Shown here: one piece after another, positions 1-8,850 of the stretch
Position numbering within the stretch: the stretch's first letter is position 1
How the letters are laid out: each line of letters starts with the position of its first letter
From: Gammaproteobacteria bacterium
GTDB lineage: Bacteria > Pseudomonadota > Gammaproteobacteria > J113
NCBI GenBank assembly: GCA_003694425.1
Contig: RFJX01000260.1
Span: forward strand, 1-14,711
Length of the DNA stretch: 14,711 nt
Reading direction: 5' to 3'
Translations under genes and position numbers: made by a program
The notes under the pieces: generated by a model
Told to the model about the DNA's origin: nothing
What the model saw: only the letters and a program-made list of their open reading frames with translations
Database searches by the model: none

Positions 1-139
1 CCTCCCCGGTGGTGCCCAGACGGTCGGCGATCTCCGCCCAGGGCTCAGGTACCAGGGGGAATCCATCCTGCCATTCGTCCAGCAGCCGCCGGGCCAGCTC
101 CGGCAACTCCTCGACGGGGGTGACGGCTGGCCGCTTCAT
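1..139 (-). CDS. nirD: Siroheme decarboxylase subunit, NirD/NirL (Lrp/AsnC-like) family, N-terminal part
   Basis: Only the first 46 codons are in the window; the gene runs off the left edge. The visible protein begins MKRPAVTPVEELPELARRLL, followed by DEWQDGFPLVPEPWAEIADRLG. This is the N-terminal helix and first half of the winged-helix domain typical of the NirD/L/G/H proteins. In denitrifiers these decarboxylate siroheme to 12,18-didecarboxysiroheme, the second committed step of heme d1 synthesis. The start is set by a 1-base overlap, ATGA, with the nirF stop codon, so translation is probably coupled to nirF. The upstream GGA is a weak ribosome site, which fits coupling. It could be a stand-alone NirD or a NirDL fusion; the rest of the gene would decide. 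Confidence 0.8.
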   Translation of the reverse strand, partial: MKRPAVTPVEELPELARRLLDEWQDGFPLVPEPWAEIADRLGTTGE

Positions 140-1344
140 CACAGTCCGATCCGGTGGGCGCGGGCGGTGAGGAAGATCCCGCTCGGCTTCGGCACCGGCA
201 GCCGCGCCAGTTCCCCGAAGGTGGCGGTGTCGTAGACCACCACCCGGTCGTCGTCCCGGGCCGAGACCCAGACCTGTTCCCCGCGGGGGGTGAATTCCAT
301 GTGCAGCACCGCCCGGCCGGGTTTCAGCTCCCGCACCACCTCCAGGCGGTCGACGTCGATCACCTGCACGGTGTCGTTGTCGGGAAAGGCGAAGTTGACC
401 CAGACCTGGCGGCCGTCCGGACGCGCCATGGCGAAGACCGGCTGGCCGTGGAGCGCGATGCGGGTGACCTCCTTCCACTCGTGCGGGTCCACGACCAGCA
501 CGGAGTGGTGGCCGACGGCGGGGATGAAGAGGTAGTCGCCCGCCCGGGCCCACCCCTCAAGGTGGGGCATCTTGTAGACCGGCAGGGCCTGTTCCCCGCG
601 GCCGTAGTGGTCGAGGATGCGGCGCACGCCGGCCTCGGGGTGCCAGAGGTCGAGCAGGGCCAGGCCGTCCTCTCCGAACAGCCCGGCGATGTAGTAGCGG
701 CCGTCGGGGGTGATGAGCCCGTCGTAGGGCTGGCGGCCGATCCCGGGAAAGCGGGTTATGACGGGTTGACCCGGATCCCCGGCCTCGGCCAGCCAGATCT
801 CTCCGGCATCGAACAGGGAGAAGACGAAGCGGTCGCCCGGGGCATCCACCAGCCCGACGACGCGGGAGCGTTTCCCGCCCTCACCGCTGCGGGCCGGGAT
901 CTCCGCCACGGGGTCCAGGCTGGCGGCATCGAAGAGCCGGACACCTCCGGGCTCGTAGTTGGAGACGGCAATGACCCGCCCGTCCTGGGAGATGGCCCCG
1001 CCGATGCTGTTGCCCGCCTGTACGATGCGCTTCTCGACCCTGCGCCTGAGCAGGTCCACCTTGCTCAGCCCGCCGTCGCGGCCGAAGACGTAGGCGTAGC
1101 GCTCGTCACGGGAAAAGACTACCGAGGCGTGGGAGAGGTCGCCCAGCCCGTCGATGCGGCCCAGTGCGGTCCGGTGGGTGGTCTCGATCACCGTCAGACT
1201 GCCGTCGGCGCGACCGATGACCACCCCCAGGTCACCGGTCCCCCGCAGGGAGCCGGAGGCCATGCAGAGCAGGGACCAGAGGCAGAGGAGGGTGGCGGCA
1301 GGCCATCGGGGAACCCGCCTTTGCAGCAACCGGTCAGCGGGCAT
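139..1344 (-). CDS. nirF: Heme d1 biosynthesis protein NirF
   Basis: A 401-residue protein of the NirF family, eight-bladed beta-propeller relatives of the d1 domain of NirS. NirF proteins act in or facing the periplasm in late heme d1 synthesis, where they convert the tetrapyrrole intermediate towards dihydro-heme d1. Family landmarks visible are GTGDLGVVIGRADGSL (about residue 36), GLGDLSHASVVFSRD (66), FGRDGGLSKVDL (87) and GNSIGGAISQDG, followed by SNYEPGGVRLFD. An N-terminal hydrophobic stretch (about residues 17-32, AATLLCLWSLLCMASG) looks like a signal peptide or anchor. It contains LLC but not a good lipobox, because Leu precedes Cys. The ATG follows a G-rich stretch (GGGGGG, about 6 bases upstream). 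The gene overlaps nirC by 11 bp and nirD by 1 base, so the three are almost certainly one transcript. Confidence 0.95.
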   Translation of the reverse strand: MPADRLLQRRVPRWPAATLLCLWSLLCMASGSLRGTGDLGVVIGRADGSLTVIETTHRTALGRIDGLGDLSHASVVFSRDERYAYVFGRDGGLSKVDLLRRRVEKRIVQAGNSIGGAISQDGRVIAVSNYEPGGVRLFDAASLDPVAEIPARSGEGGKRSRVVGLVDAPGDRFVFSLFDAGEIWLAEAGDPGQPVITRFPGIGRQPYDGLITPDGRYYIAGLFGEDGLALLDLWHPEAGVRRILDHYGRGEQALPVYKMPHLEGWARAGDYLFIPAVGHHSVLVVDPHEWKEVTRIALHGQPVFAMARPDGRQVWVNFAFPDNDTVQVIDVDRLEVVRELKPGRAVLHMEFTPRGEQVWVSARDDDRVVVYDTATFGELARLPVPKPSGIFLTARAHRIGL

Positions 1345-1654
1345 GGATGGCCCCCCGTTGCAGCTGCTCCACCAGCCAGCGGATCTCCTCTTCCTTCAGA
1401 TAGGGGCCCCAGGGCGGCATGGCGGTACCGGGACGGCCGTCACGGATGGTCAGAAAGAGCGTCTCCGGGTCGCGTCCCTCGAGGGCCCGGGCGGTGAGCG
1501 CCGGGCCCAGCCCGCCCCTGAGGGTCCTGCCGTGGCAGGCACCGCAGTCCTCCAGCAGCAGTTCCGTCAGCCGGGCCTGGCGCCCTTCGGGCATGGGCGC
1601 GGCCGCGGCCTGAAGGGCTACCGGGAGCAGAAGGATGAGCAGGATAGGAAACAT
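1334..1654 (-). CDS. nirC: Cytochrome c55x, NirC
   Basis: A small periplasmic c-type cytochrome of 106 residues. The signal peptide is MFPILLILLLPVALQAAAAP. One heme-binding motif, CGACH, is at residues 37-41, and a likely axial Met is at 79 in GTAMPPWGPYL, which is the usual cytochrome c class I layout. NirC donates electrons in the cd1 nitrite reductase system and has been implicated in heme d1 maturation. The ATG at 1654 is preferred to an upstream in-frame ATG at 1741. The shorter form begins directly with a signal peptide and has GGAG about 7 bases upstream, while the longer form would read through the nirS-nirC hairpin. It is separated from nirS by 83 bp containing a terminator-like hairpin and overlaps nirF by 11 bp. 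Confidence 0.93.
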   Translation of the reverse strand: MFPILLILLLPVALQAAAAPMPEGRQARLTELLLEDCGACHGRTLRGGLGPALTARALEGRDPETLFLTIRDGRPGTAMPPWGPYLKEEEIRWLVEQLQRGAIHAR

Positions 1655-1673
1655 GCAGGCTCCGGAAAAGAAA

Positions 1674-1710
1674 GGTGCATGAGGGCGGGTGGGAACGCCC
1701 TGCATGCACC
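1674..1710 (-). terminator. Hairpin with T-rich tail between nirS and nirC (intrinsic terminator or attenuator)
   Basis: Read on the minus strand, GGTGCATG (1703-1710) pairs with CATGCACC (1674-1681), and AGGGCG (1696-1701) pairs with CGCCCT (1682-1687). There is one unpaired base (1702) and an 8-base loop. The 14-pair stem is followed at once by TTTCTTTTCC (1664-1673). This is the form of a Rho-independent terminator. It lies after the nirS stop and about 20 bases before the nirC ATG, so it probably reduces read-through. nirS would then be expressed far above the biosynthetic genes. It could also protect the nirS message at its 3' end. Confidence 0.8.
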
Positions 1711-1737
1711 AATTAGGAGGGAGGAAGTCAGATCCTG

Positions 1738-3526
<1,789 letters not shown>

Positions 3527-3556
3527 GTGAAAGTGGAAAAAGGGGTCTGCAGAGCG

Positions 3557-4465
3557 TCAGTCGCGCAGATCGGGCTCGAAGAAGACCCAGCGGACCTCGG
3601 GAAGGGCGCTGCGCAATCTGCGTTCACAGCGGTTGATCGCCTCTATCAGGGCCAGGTCGTCCGCCTGCCGCCGCATGCGTGCCTTCACCGCGACCATCAC
3701 CTCGCTGCCGAGCTGCTGGGTGATGAGGCCGAGCACCTCCTCCACCTCCTCGCAGGCCTCGAGCTCCCTGCGGATCGCCCGTTCCAGGGCCGGATCGGCG
3801 CTCTCGCCCAGGAGCAGGCTGTGCACCTCGGCCGCGACCGCGAGGGCCACGAGGATCAGCAGCACGCCGATGGCGATGCTGCCGGCGGCGTCGTAGCTGG
3901 GGTCCCCGGTCCGGATCGCCAGCAGCACCGCGAGCAGGGCGAAGGAGAGCCCGGTCAGGGCCGCCAGGTCCTCGCCCACCACCACGATCAGCTCACTGTG
4001 GCGGGTCTCCCGGAACCAGCGCCACAGACTGCGCCCGCGGCGCAGCTTCGCCACCTCCTTCAGGCAGCCGGCCAGGGAGAGGCCCTCGGCGGCGATACCG
4101 AAGGCGAGGATCGCCACTGCCACCCAGGGGTCGTGCAGTCCTTCCGCCCCCTGCAGCCGGTGGACACCCTCGTAGATCGAGAACAGTCCCCCCATGCTGA
4201 ACAGCATCAGGGCGACGATGAAGGACCAGAAATAGATCGCCTTGCCGTGCCCCAGCGGGTGCTCGGGGGTGGGCGGGCGGCGCGACTGCCTCAGCCCCCA
4301 GAGCAGCAGGAGCTGGTTGCCGCTGTCGGCCAGCGAGTGGATCGCCTCGGCCAGCATGGCGGAGGAGCCGGTGTAGAAGGCCCCGCCCAGCTTGGCCGCG
4401 GCGATGGCCACGTTGGCGGCCAGGGCGTAGAGGATCGACCTGAGGGAGTCGGCGCCCTGTGTCAT
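3557..4465 (-). CDS. Cation diffusion facilitator transporter, SLC30A9/ZnT9-like subgroup
   Basis: A 302-residue inner-membrane metal efflux protein with about six membrane segments and a C-terminal cytoplasmic domain. Landmarks are HSLADSGNQ (His43, Asp47, Asn50) in the second segment, EHPLGHGKA at 68-76 and YDAAGSIAIG at 191-200. The fifth segment carries GEDLAA (Glu165-Asp166). The usual zinc-site pattern of bacterial YiiP, Asp/His-xxx-Asp in both helices, is altered here. The EDxAA and DxxNQ pattern resembles the ZnT9-like branch, whose substrate in bacteria is poorly known. The start overlaps the cbiX stop as ATGA, with AAGGG 7 bases upstream, so the two are translationally coupled. The substrate could be Zn, Fe, Mn or Co; the link to cbiX hints at a tetrapyrrole-relevant metal, which is inference. 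Confidence 0.9.
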   Translation of the reverse strand: MTQGADSLRSILYALAANVAIAAAKLGGAFYTGSSAMLAEAIHSLADSGNQLLLLWGLRQSRRPPTPEHPLGHGKAIYFWSFIVALMLFSMGGLFSIYEGVHRLQGAEGLHDPWVAVAILAFGIAAEGLSLAGCLKEVAKLRRGRSLWRWFRETRHSELIVVVGEDLAALTGLSFALLAVLLAIRTGDPSYDAAGSIAIGVLLILVALAVAAEVHSLLLGESADPALERAIRRELEACEEVEEVLGLITQQLGSEVMVAVKARMRRQADDLALIEAINRCERRLRSALPEVRWVFFEPDLRD

Positions 4466-4833
4466 CAGGGGACCCTTGCGGCGATGTCGAGCAGCAGGTC
4501 GACCATCCCCGGTGCCTGGCCCGGGATCCCGGCAAGCCGGATCTCCAGCCCGGGATGGTCCGCCTCCAGCCTCCGCTGCAGCGCCGGCAGGTCCTCCCGC
4601 AGGTGCCGGCCCGGTGCCAGGAAATAGGGCAGGATGACCAGCCGCGTGACCCCCTCCGCGACCAGACCGGCGACCACCTCAGGGGCGGTGGGGGCGGCCA
4701 GCTCGAGGAAGGCGTGGCGCACCGCGTGGAAGCGGCCGCCGGTGCGGCTGGAGAGCCGTTCCGCGAGCTGCGCGACCGCCTCGTTCGCCTCCGGCTGGCG
4801 GCTGCCATGGGCGAGCAGCAGCAGGGCTCGCAT
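4465..4833 (-). CDS. cbiX: CbiX-type sirohydrochlorin chelatase (short form)
   Basis: A 122-residue cytoplasmic single-domain chelatase, the size of the small homodimeric CbiX type. Proteins of this family insert Co(II) or Fe(II) into sirohydrochlorin for cobalamin or siroheme. The family start LLLLAHGSR has the metal-binding His9. The second conserved histidine is His77 in LPYFLAPGRHLREDLP. The ATG has AGGA 5 bases upstream. The gene stands two genes upstream of nirS on the same strand and overlaps the cation transporter gene by ATGA. Siroheme is the precursor of heme d1, so a role as the ferrochelatase feeding the nir pathway is reasonable. A cobaltochelatase role in cobalamin synthesis is not excluded, because no other cobalamin gene is in view. 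Confidence 0.88.
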   Translation of the reverse strand: MRALLLLAHGSRQPEANEAVAQLAERLSSRTGGRFHAVRHAFLELAAPTAPEVVAGLVAEGVTRLVILPYFLAPGRHLREDLPALQRRLEADHPGLEIRLAGIPGQAPGMVDLLLDIAARVP

Positions 4834-4875
4834 GGGTTATCCTGTCGCCACGGTAATGATCGCCCTGAATCCCAG
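4834..4875. promoter_or_regulatory. Divergent 42-bp spacer between cbiX and the GH13 phosphorylase gene
   Basis: The cbiX-transporter pair and the phosphorylase gene start back to back with only 42 bp between their ATGs. Both promoters must therefore lie within, or overlap, the neighbouring coding sequence. I see the AGGA ribosome site of cbiX but no convincing -35/-10 pair, and no FNR-type box, on either strand. Confidence 0.35.
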
Positions 4876-6654
4876 ATGACCGGACCCGTTTCCCTGCCGC
4901 CTCAGGAGATAGCGGCACTCGAACGCCATCTTATCCACATCTACGGGGATGCGCACGCCCTCGAGCCGCTGCTGGGCAAGCTTCGCTCCCATCTCGCGCT
5001 GCACCCCCCGAGGCCCAGGCCGCACTGGAGCAACCGGGACATCCTCCTCATCACCTATGGAGATACTGTCCTCTCCCCGGACATTCCGCCGCTCAAGTCA
5101 CTCCACCGGTGGCTCTCCCGGCGCGTGGGCAAGGCGGTGAACGGAGTCCACCTGCTCCCCTTTTTCCCCTACAGCTCCGATGACGGCTTCTCGGTGATCG
5201 ACTACCGGCGCGTCAATCCAGAACTCGGCGACTGGGACGATATCCATGCCCTGGCCGGAGAGTACCGTCTGATGGTGGACCTGGTGCTCAATCACGTCTC
5301 CCGCCAGAGCCTCTGGTTTCACGACTTTCTCAACGATGTCGAGCCCTACCGCCACTTCTTCATCGAGGTGGACCCCGATGCCGACCTCTCGAAGGTGGTG
5401 CGCCCCCGCTCCACCCCGCTCGTCACCGAGGTACAGACCCATCAGGGCTACCGGTACCTCTGGACCACCTTCAGCGATGACCAGATCGACCTCAACTACG
5501 CCAATCCGGCCGTGCTGCTGGAGATGATCGACATCATGCTCTTCTATGTGACCCAGGGAGCACGCTATCTCCGTCTCGACGCGGTCCCCTACCTGTGGAA
5601 GGAGCCGGGGACCACCTGCTTCAACCTCCCCCGCACCCACGAGCTGGTCAGGCTCTTCAACCGCGCCCTGCGTATCGCCGCCCCCCACGTCTCGCTGCTG
5701 GTGGAGGCCAACGTCCCCCACCGGGAGAACATCCGCTATTTCGGTGACGGCAACGAGGCGCACATGGTCTACCAGTTCGCCCTGCCACCGCTGATCCTGC
5801 ACACCCTCAACCGGGCTGACAGCAGCCGCCTGACTGCGTGGGCGCGCCGTCTGGAGCCGCCCCCGGCCGGCTGCACCTTCCTCAATTTCACTGCCTCGCA
5901 CGACGGCATCGGGTTGCGCCCGGTGGAACGGATCCTGCCGCGGCGCGACCTGCAGGACCTCATCGATTCGATGCGCCGCTTCGGCGGCTTTGTCAGCTTC
6001 CGCTCCGACGGGGGCGACGAGGTACCCTACGAGATCAATATCTCCTGGTTCGATGCCATGGCCGGGACCCGCCGGGGCGGGGATACCCTCCAGGTGGAGC
6101 GCTGTCTCTGCTCGCAGGCGATCATGCTGGCCCTGCAGGGAGTGCCAGCGGTCTATGTCCATGTCCTGACCGGCACGCCCAATGCCTTCGACCTGGTCGA
6201 ATCGACCGGTCACACCCGATCCATCAACCGCCGCAAATGGCAGGTCGGGGAGCTCGACACCCTGCTGGACAATCGCGCCTCACTCCAGTCGAGGGTCTTT
6301 CGGGGGATGCAGAAGCTGCTGCGTATCCGTCGCGAGGCGGAGGCGATGGACCCCGAGGTGCCGCAGGAGGTCCTGGACCTGGGGCCGGCGCTGTTTGCAG
6401 TCCTGCGCCGGGCCCGCTGGTGTCGGCAGGAGGTGCTCGCCCTGCACAATGTCACCCTGCGCCCGGTGCTGGTGGACGGGGCGGCCCTGGCGGAGACGGT
6501 CAGCGACGAGGGGTGGCACGATCTGGCCACGGGAGAGCCGGTAGCCCTGTCAGGGCTGGAGGTGAGGCCCTGCCGCTATCGCTGGCTGGGACGGGTCACC
6601 CCGGGGACCTTCAGCGGCCCGGATCAGTCGTTGTCTTCCTCGACCAGGGAGTAG
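4876..6654 (+). CDS. GH13_18 glycoside phosphorylase, probable glucosylglycerate phosphorylase (sucrose phosphorylase family)
   Basis: A 592-residue cytoplasmic alpha-glucoside phosphorylase of the sucrose phosphorylase subfamily. Family motifs seen are LLPFFPYSSDDGFSVIDY (93-110), DLVLNH (135-140), YLRLDA with nucleophile Asp235, LLVEAN with acid/base Glu277, and FTASHDGIGL with stabilising Asp343. GHTRSINRRKW is near the C-terminal side. The subfamily includes sucrose, glucosylglycerol and glucosylglycerate phosphorylases. The adjacent glucosyl-3-phosphoglycerate synthase and phosphatase genes favour glucosylglycerate, cleaved to glucose-1-phosphate and glycerate. The ATG at 4876 is the first start giving the family N-terminus; longer in-frame sequence upstream runs antisense to cbiX and is not coding. 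The ribosome site is weak. The 3' end overlaps the convergent synthase gene by 31 bp. Confidence 0.87.
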   Translation: MTGPVSLPPQEIAALERHLIHIYGDAHALEPLLGKLRSHLALHPPRPRPHWSNRDILLITYGDTVLSPDIPPLKSLHRWLSRRVGKAVNGVHLLPFFPYSSDDGFSVIDYRRVNPELGDWDDIHALAGEYRLMVDLVLNHVSRQSLWFHDFLNDVEPYRHFFIEVDPDADLSKVVRPRSTPLVTEVQTHQGYRYLWTTFSDDQIDLNYANPAVLLEMIDIMLFYVTQGARYLRLDAVPYLWKEPGTTCFNLPRTHELVRLFNRALRIAAPHVSLLVEANVPHRENIRYFGDGNEAHMVYQFALPPLILHTLNRADSSRLTAWARRLEPPPAGCTFLNFTASHDGIGLRPVERILPRRDLQDLIDSMRRFGGFVSFRSDGGDEVPYEINISWFDAMAGTRRGGDTLQVERCLCSQAIMLALQGVPAVYVHVLTGTPNAFDLVESTGHTRSINRRKWQVGELDTLLDNRASLQSRVFRGMQKLLRIRREAEAMDPEVPQEVLDLGPALFAVLRRARWCRQEVLALHNVTLRPVLVDGAALAETVSDEGWHDLATGEPVALSGLEVRPCRYRWLGRVTPGTFSGPDQSLSSSTRE

Positions 6655-7835
6655 AGTTCCTCGTAGAACTCCGGAAGGGCGCTGCTGACCCGGTCCCAGC
6701 TGGGTATGAAGGGTGTCTCCATGGGATTCTCCAGGAAGGTGTCGCCGGCCCGCATGATGCTCTCGGCGAAGACTTCCACGGCCTTCTCCTCTTCATGCCG
6801 GTCCAGTCGCAGGCCGTTCATCCTGGCATCGTGGTAGTAACTGCGGATGAAGTCGAGCGCGATGCGATAGTAGGTCGCCTTGATGGTCCGGAAGGTGCCT
6901 GGCGAGAAGACGTAACCCAGGGTCGCCAGCTTGCGGAACACGGCCTTGCAGATGTCATTGCTCATCCGGGCCAGCCCGCGCTCGAAGTCTTGCTCCGAGA
7001 GCTCCTGGTGCTTGTGATCGTAGCGGTGGCTGATCTCCACCTGGCACAGGCGCTTGGTGGAGTAGTTGCGGTAGACCTCCGAGAGGATCCCGATCTCCAG
7101 GCCCCAGTCGCAGGGGATGCGCAGGTCCTGCAGGGCATAGGTCTTGATGGAGAATTCACCCGATAGCGGATAGCGGAAACTGTCCAGGTATTCGAGATAG
7201 GGCACCGGATCGAAGATGCGCCGCAGGGCGCGCAGCAGGGGGGTCACCAGGAGGCGGCAGACCCGGCCGTTGAGGCGGTTCTCCGAGAAGCGCGCGTAAT
7301 AGCCCTTGCAGAAGGTGTAGCTGAAATGGGGCTGGGCGGTGGGGTAGAGCAGCCGGGCCAGCAGGCCCCGGTCATAGGTGATGATGTCGGCGTCGTGCAC
7401 CGCCATGATCCTGCTGCGGCCGGCGGCCAGCAGGTAACCGATGCAGTACCAGACGTTGCGGCCCTTGCCGGGCTCTTCGGGCGCCAGATGTTGCTCGCCG
7501 AGTGTCCGGGCCAGGCTCTTCATGACGGGACCGTCGTGCCAGAGGATGCGATGCTGCTGCGGCAGGCGGGAGAAGTATTCGCGGGCATGGCGGAACTGGT
7601 CCTCATCGGCACGGTCCAGGCCGATGATGATCTCCTCGAGGTATTCCACCTGGCACAGGGTGTCGACGATGCTGGCCAGCGCGGGGGTCCCGAGCTCGGA
7701 GTAGAGGCAGGGGATCACCAGTCCCATGGGGCAGCGCTGGCGGTAGATCATCAGCTCCCGCTCCAGTTCTTCGACGCTGCGTTCGGTCAGGTTGTGCAGG
7801 GTGGTAACCACCCCGTTCTGAAAGAAATCGGTCAT
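6624..7835 (-). CDS. gpgS: Glucosyl-3-phosphoglycerate synthase
   Basis: A 403-residue cytoplasmic glycosyltransferase (GT81/GT-A fold) that transfers glucose from a nucleotide sugar to 3-phosphoglycerate, the first step of glucosylglycerate synthesis. The nucleotide-binding start is MGLVIPCLYSELG (37-49). The motif PGKGRNVW is at 122-129, and the metal-binding DxD is Asp148-Ala-Asp150 in AVHDADIIT. The Cys-Asp-Trp-Gly-Leu-Glu stretch and the later His-rich SHRYDHKHQ fit the acceptor and metal site of this family. The ATG has GGAGG about 6 bases upstream. It lies 83 bp downstream of the phosphatase gene on the same strand and overlaps the phosphorylase gene by 31 bp at the 3' ends. A mannosyl-3-phosphoglycerate synthase is the main alternative, but the sequence looks closer to GpgS. 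Confidence 0.88.
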   Translation of the reverse strand: MTDFFQNGVVTTLHNLTERSVEELERELMIYRQRCPMGLVIPCLYSELGTPALASIVDTLCQVEYLEEIIIGLDRADEDQFRHAREYFSRLPQQHRILWHDGPVMKSLARTLGEQHLAPEEPGKGRNVWYCIGYLLAAGRSRIMAVHDADIITYDRGLLARLLYPTAQPHFSYTFCKGYYARFSENRLNGRVCRLLVTPLLRALRRIFDPVPYLEYLDSFRYPLSGEFSIKTYALQDLRIPCDWGLEIGILSEVYRNYSTKRLCQVEISHRYDHKHQELSEQDFERGLARMSNDICKAVFRKLATLGYVFSPGTFRTIKATYYRIALDFIRSYYHDARMNGLRLDRHEEEKAVEVFAESIMRAGDTFLENPMETPFIPSWDRVSSALPEFYEELYSLVEEDND

Positions 7836-7918
7836 CCCGGTCCTCCACCTGGCGGTCGTCCTAGTATGGAAGCGGAGCGGCCATTCCGCCAGTCGTCATG
7901 CGGGATTCCCTGACCAGG

Positions 7919-8788
7919 TCAGGGCCGGTGCGAGGCCTGCCGGTCCAGTCCCAGGAGCCGCGAGAGGGCCCTGGCCCATCCTGCCGGCCCCGGTGCCGGC
8001 GCCACCACCACACCTTCCCGGCGCTGCAGCGACAGCCGCTCGCCGGCGGCCCCCGGAACGACCACCGCCACGTCGGCCAGCTCCAGCATCTGCCGGTCGT
8101 TCTCGCTGTCGCCCAGGGCAATGGATCGCACCGCGGCGCCCCGGTGCCGGGCATAGAGACCGAGCAGCCAGAGCATGGCCCGGCCCTTGTCGCAGGCCGG
8201 GTCCTGCACGTGGAGGAAGCGCCCACCGCGGACCAGTTCCAGCCCCTCCTGGCGGAGGAGCTCCCGGAACCGATCCAGTCGCGCGGGACTGTCCTTCCAC
8301 TCCAGGGGCTCGCTTGCCTGGCGCCTCAGGGCGAGGGCGGCGGCCTCCGGATCGAGGCCGGTGATGGCGGCGAGCCGCCCCGGATCGAGGTCGTGGAATG
8401 CGCGGAAGCGAAAGCCGTGTTCCTGCCGCAGTCGACCCAGCACGGTCAGGATCTCCGTTCGCTGGCGGGCGGGTGCGTACTGCCATACCCCCCGGGAGCG
8501 GACACAGCCGGCCCGGGCCGGCTCTTCTCCCAGCAACCCCTCCGGTATCAGTATGGCGGCTCCGTTCTCGACGATGTAGGGGTCCCGATTGCCCAGGTCC
8601 CGGCGCAGACGCTCGACCTCGGCCCGGGTCTTGCTCGAAGCGAAGACCACCGGGATGCCAAGTTCCCGCAGCCGCTGCAGGAGAGGCTGCGCGGGGTCGC
8701 AGCGATAGTTCCCGTCCAGCAGGGTACCGTCGAGATCGGTGAATATCACCGTCTCGGCCTGTGCCATTGGCTCTCCGGTTTCCTTCAT
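7919..8788 (-). CDS. HAD-IIB phosphatase, glucosyl-/mannosyl-3-phosphoglycerate phosphatase family
   Basis: A 289-residue haloacid-dehalogenase phosphatase. Motif I is FTDLDGTLL (nucleophile Asp18, general acid Asp20), motif II is ASSKTRAEVE, the motif III lysine is in ACDKGRAM, and motif IV is GDSENDRQML. FASSKT and IVENGAAI are characteristic of mannosyl-3-phosphoglycerate phosphatases. Beside gpgS, the likely job is removal of the phosphate from glucosyl-3-phosphoglycerate to give glucosylglycerate. Two starts are possible. The ATG at 8788 has GGAGG 10 bases upstream. The ATG at 8767 has GGAG 5 bases upstream and would shorten the leader before motif I to the usual length. The gene begins a two-gene leftward operon with gpgS and diverges from the DUF4197 gene. 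Confidence 0.87.
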   Translation of the reverse strand: MKETGEPMAQAETVIFTDLDGTLLDGNYRCDPAQPLLQRLRELGIPVVFASSKTRAEVERLRRDLGNRDPYIVENGAAILIPEGLLGEEPARAGCVRSRGVWQYAPARQRTEILTVLGRLRQEHGFRFRAFHDLDPGRLAAITGLDPEAAALALRRQASEPLEWKDSPARLDRFRELLRQEGLELVRGGRFLHVQDPACDKGRAMLWLLGLYARHRGAAVRSIALGDSENDRQMLELADVAVVVPGAAGERLSLQRREGVVVAPAPGPAGWARALSRLLGLDRQASHRP

Positions 8789-8820
8789 GCTTCCTCGACC
8801 TCCCCGGCACCATGGTAAGC

Positions 8821-8848
8821 TTTATCTCTATCCGTTTCAGGGAGTGAA
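8821..8848 (-). promoter_or_regulatory. Possible sigma-70 promoter for the phosphatase-gpgS operon
   Basis: In the 62-bp divergent spacer (8789-8850), the minus strand reads TTCACT (8843-8848), 16 bases, then GATAAA (8821-8826). Each hexamer matches four of six consensus positions. A start near 8814 would give a leader of about 25 bases before the ATG at 8788. The opposite promoter, for the DUF4197 operon, must share this spacer, but I cannot place it. The call is weak. Confidence 0.3.
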
Positions 8849-8850
8849 CC

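Noticed and set aside
1674..1710. Hairpin between nirS and nirC as a mobile repeat (REP-like element)
   Set aside because: Only one copy is seen in the window and it is followed by a T-rich tail, so a terminator or attenuator is the simpler reading.
3527..3556. Possible terminator after the transporter gene (CTGCAG palindrome and CCCCTTTTT on the minus strand)
   Set aside because: The palindrome is too short and is not a real stem in front of the T-run. Read-through into nirS cannot be ruled in or out.
4459..4875. In-frame extension upstream of the GH13 phosphorylase start
   Set aside because: It runs antisense through cbiX, resembles no GH13 N-terminus, and the ATG at 4876 gives the usual family start.
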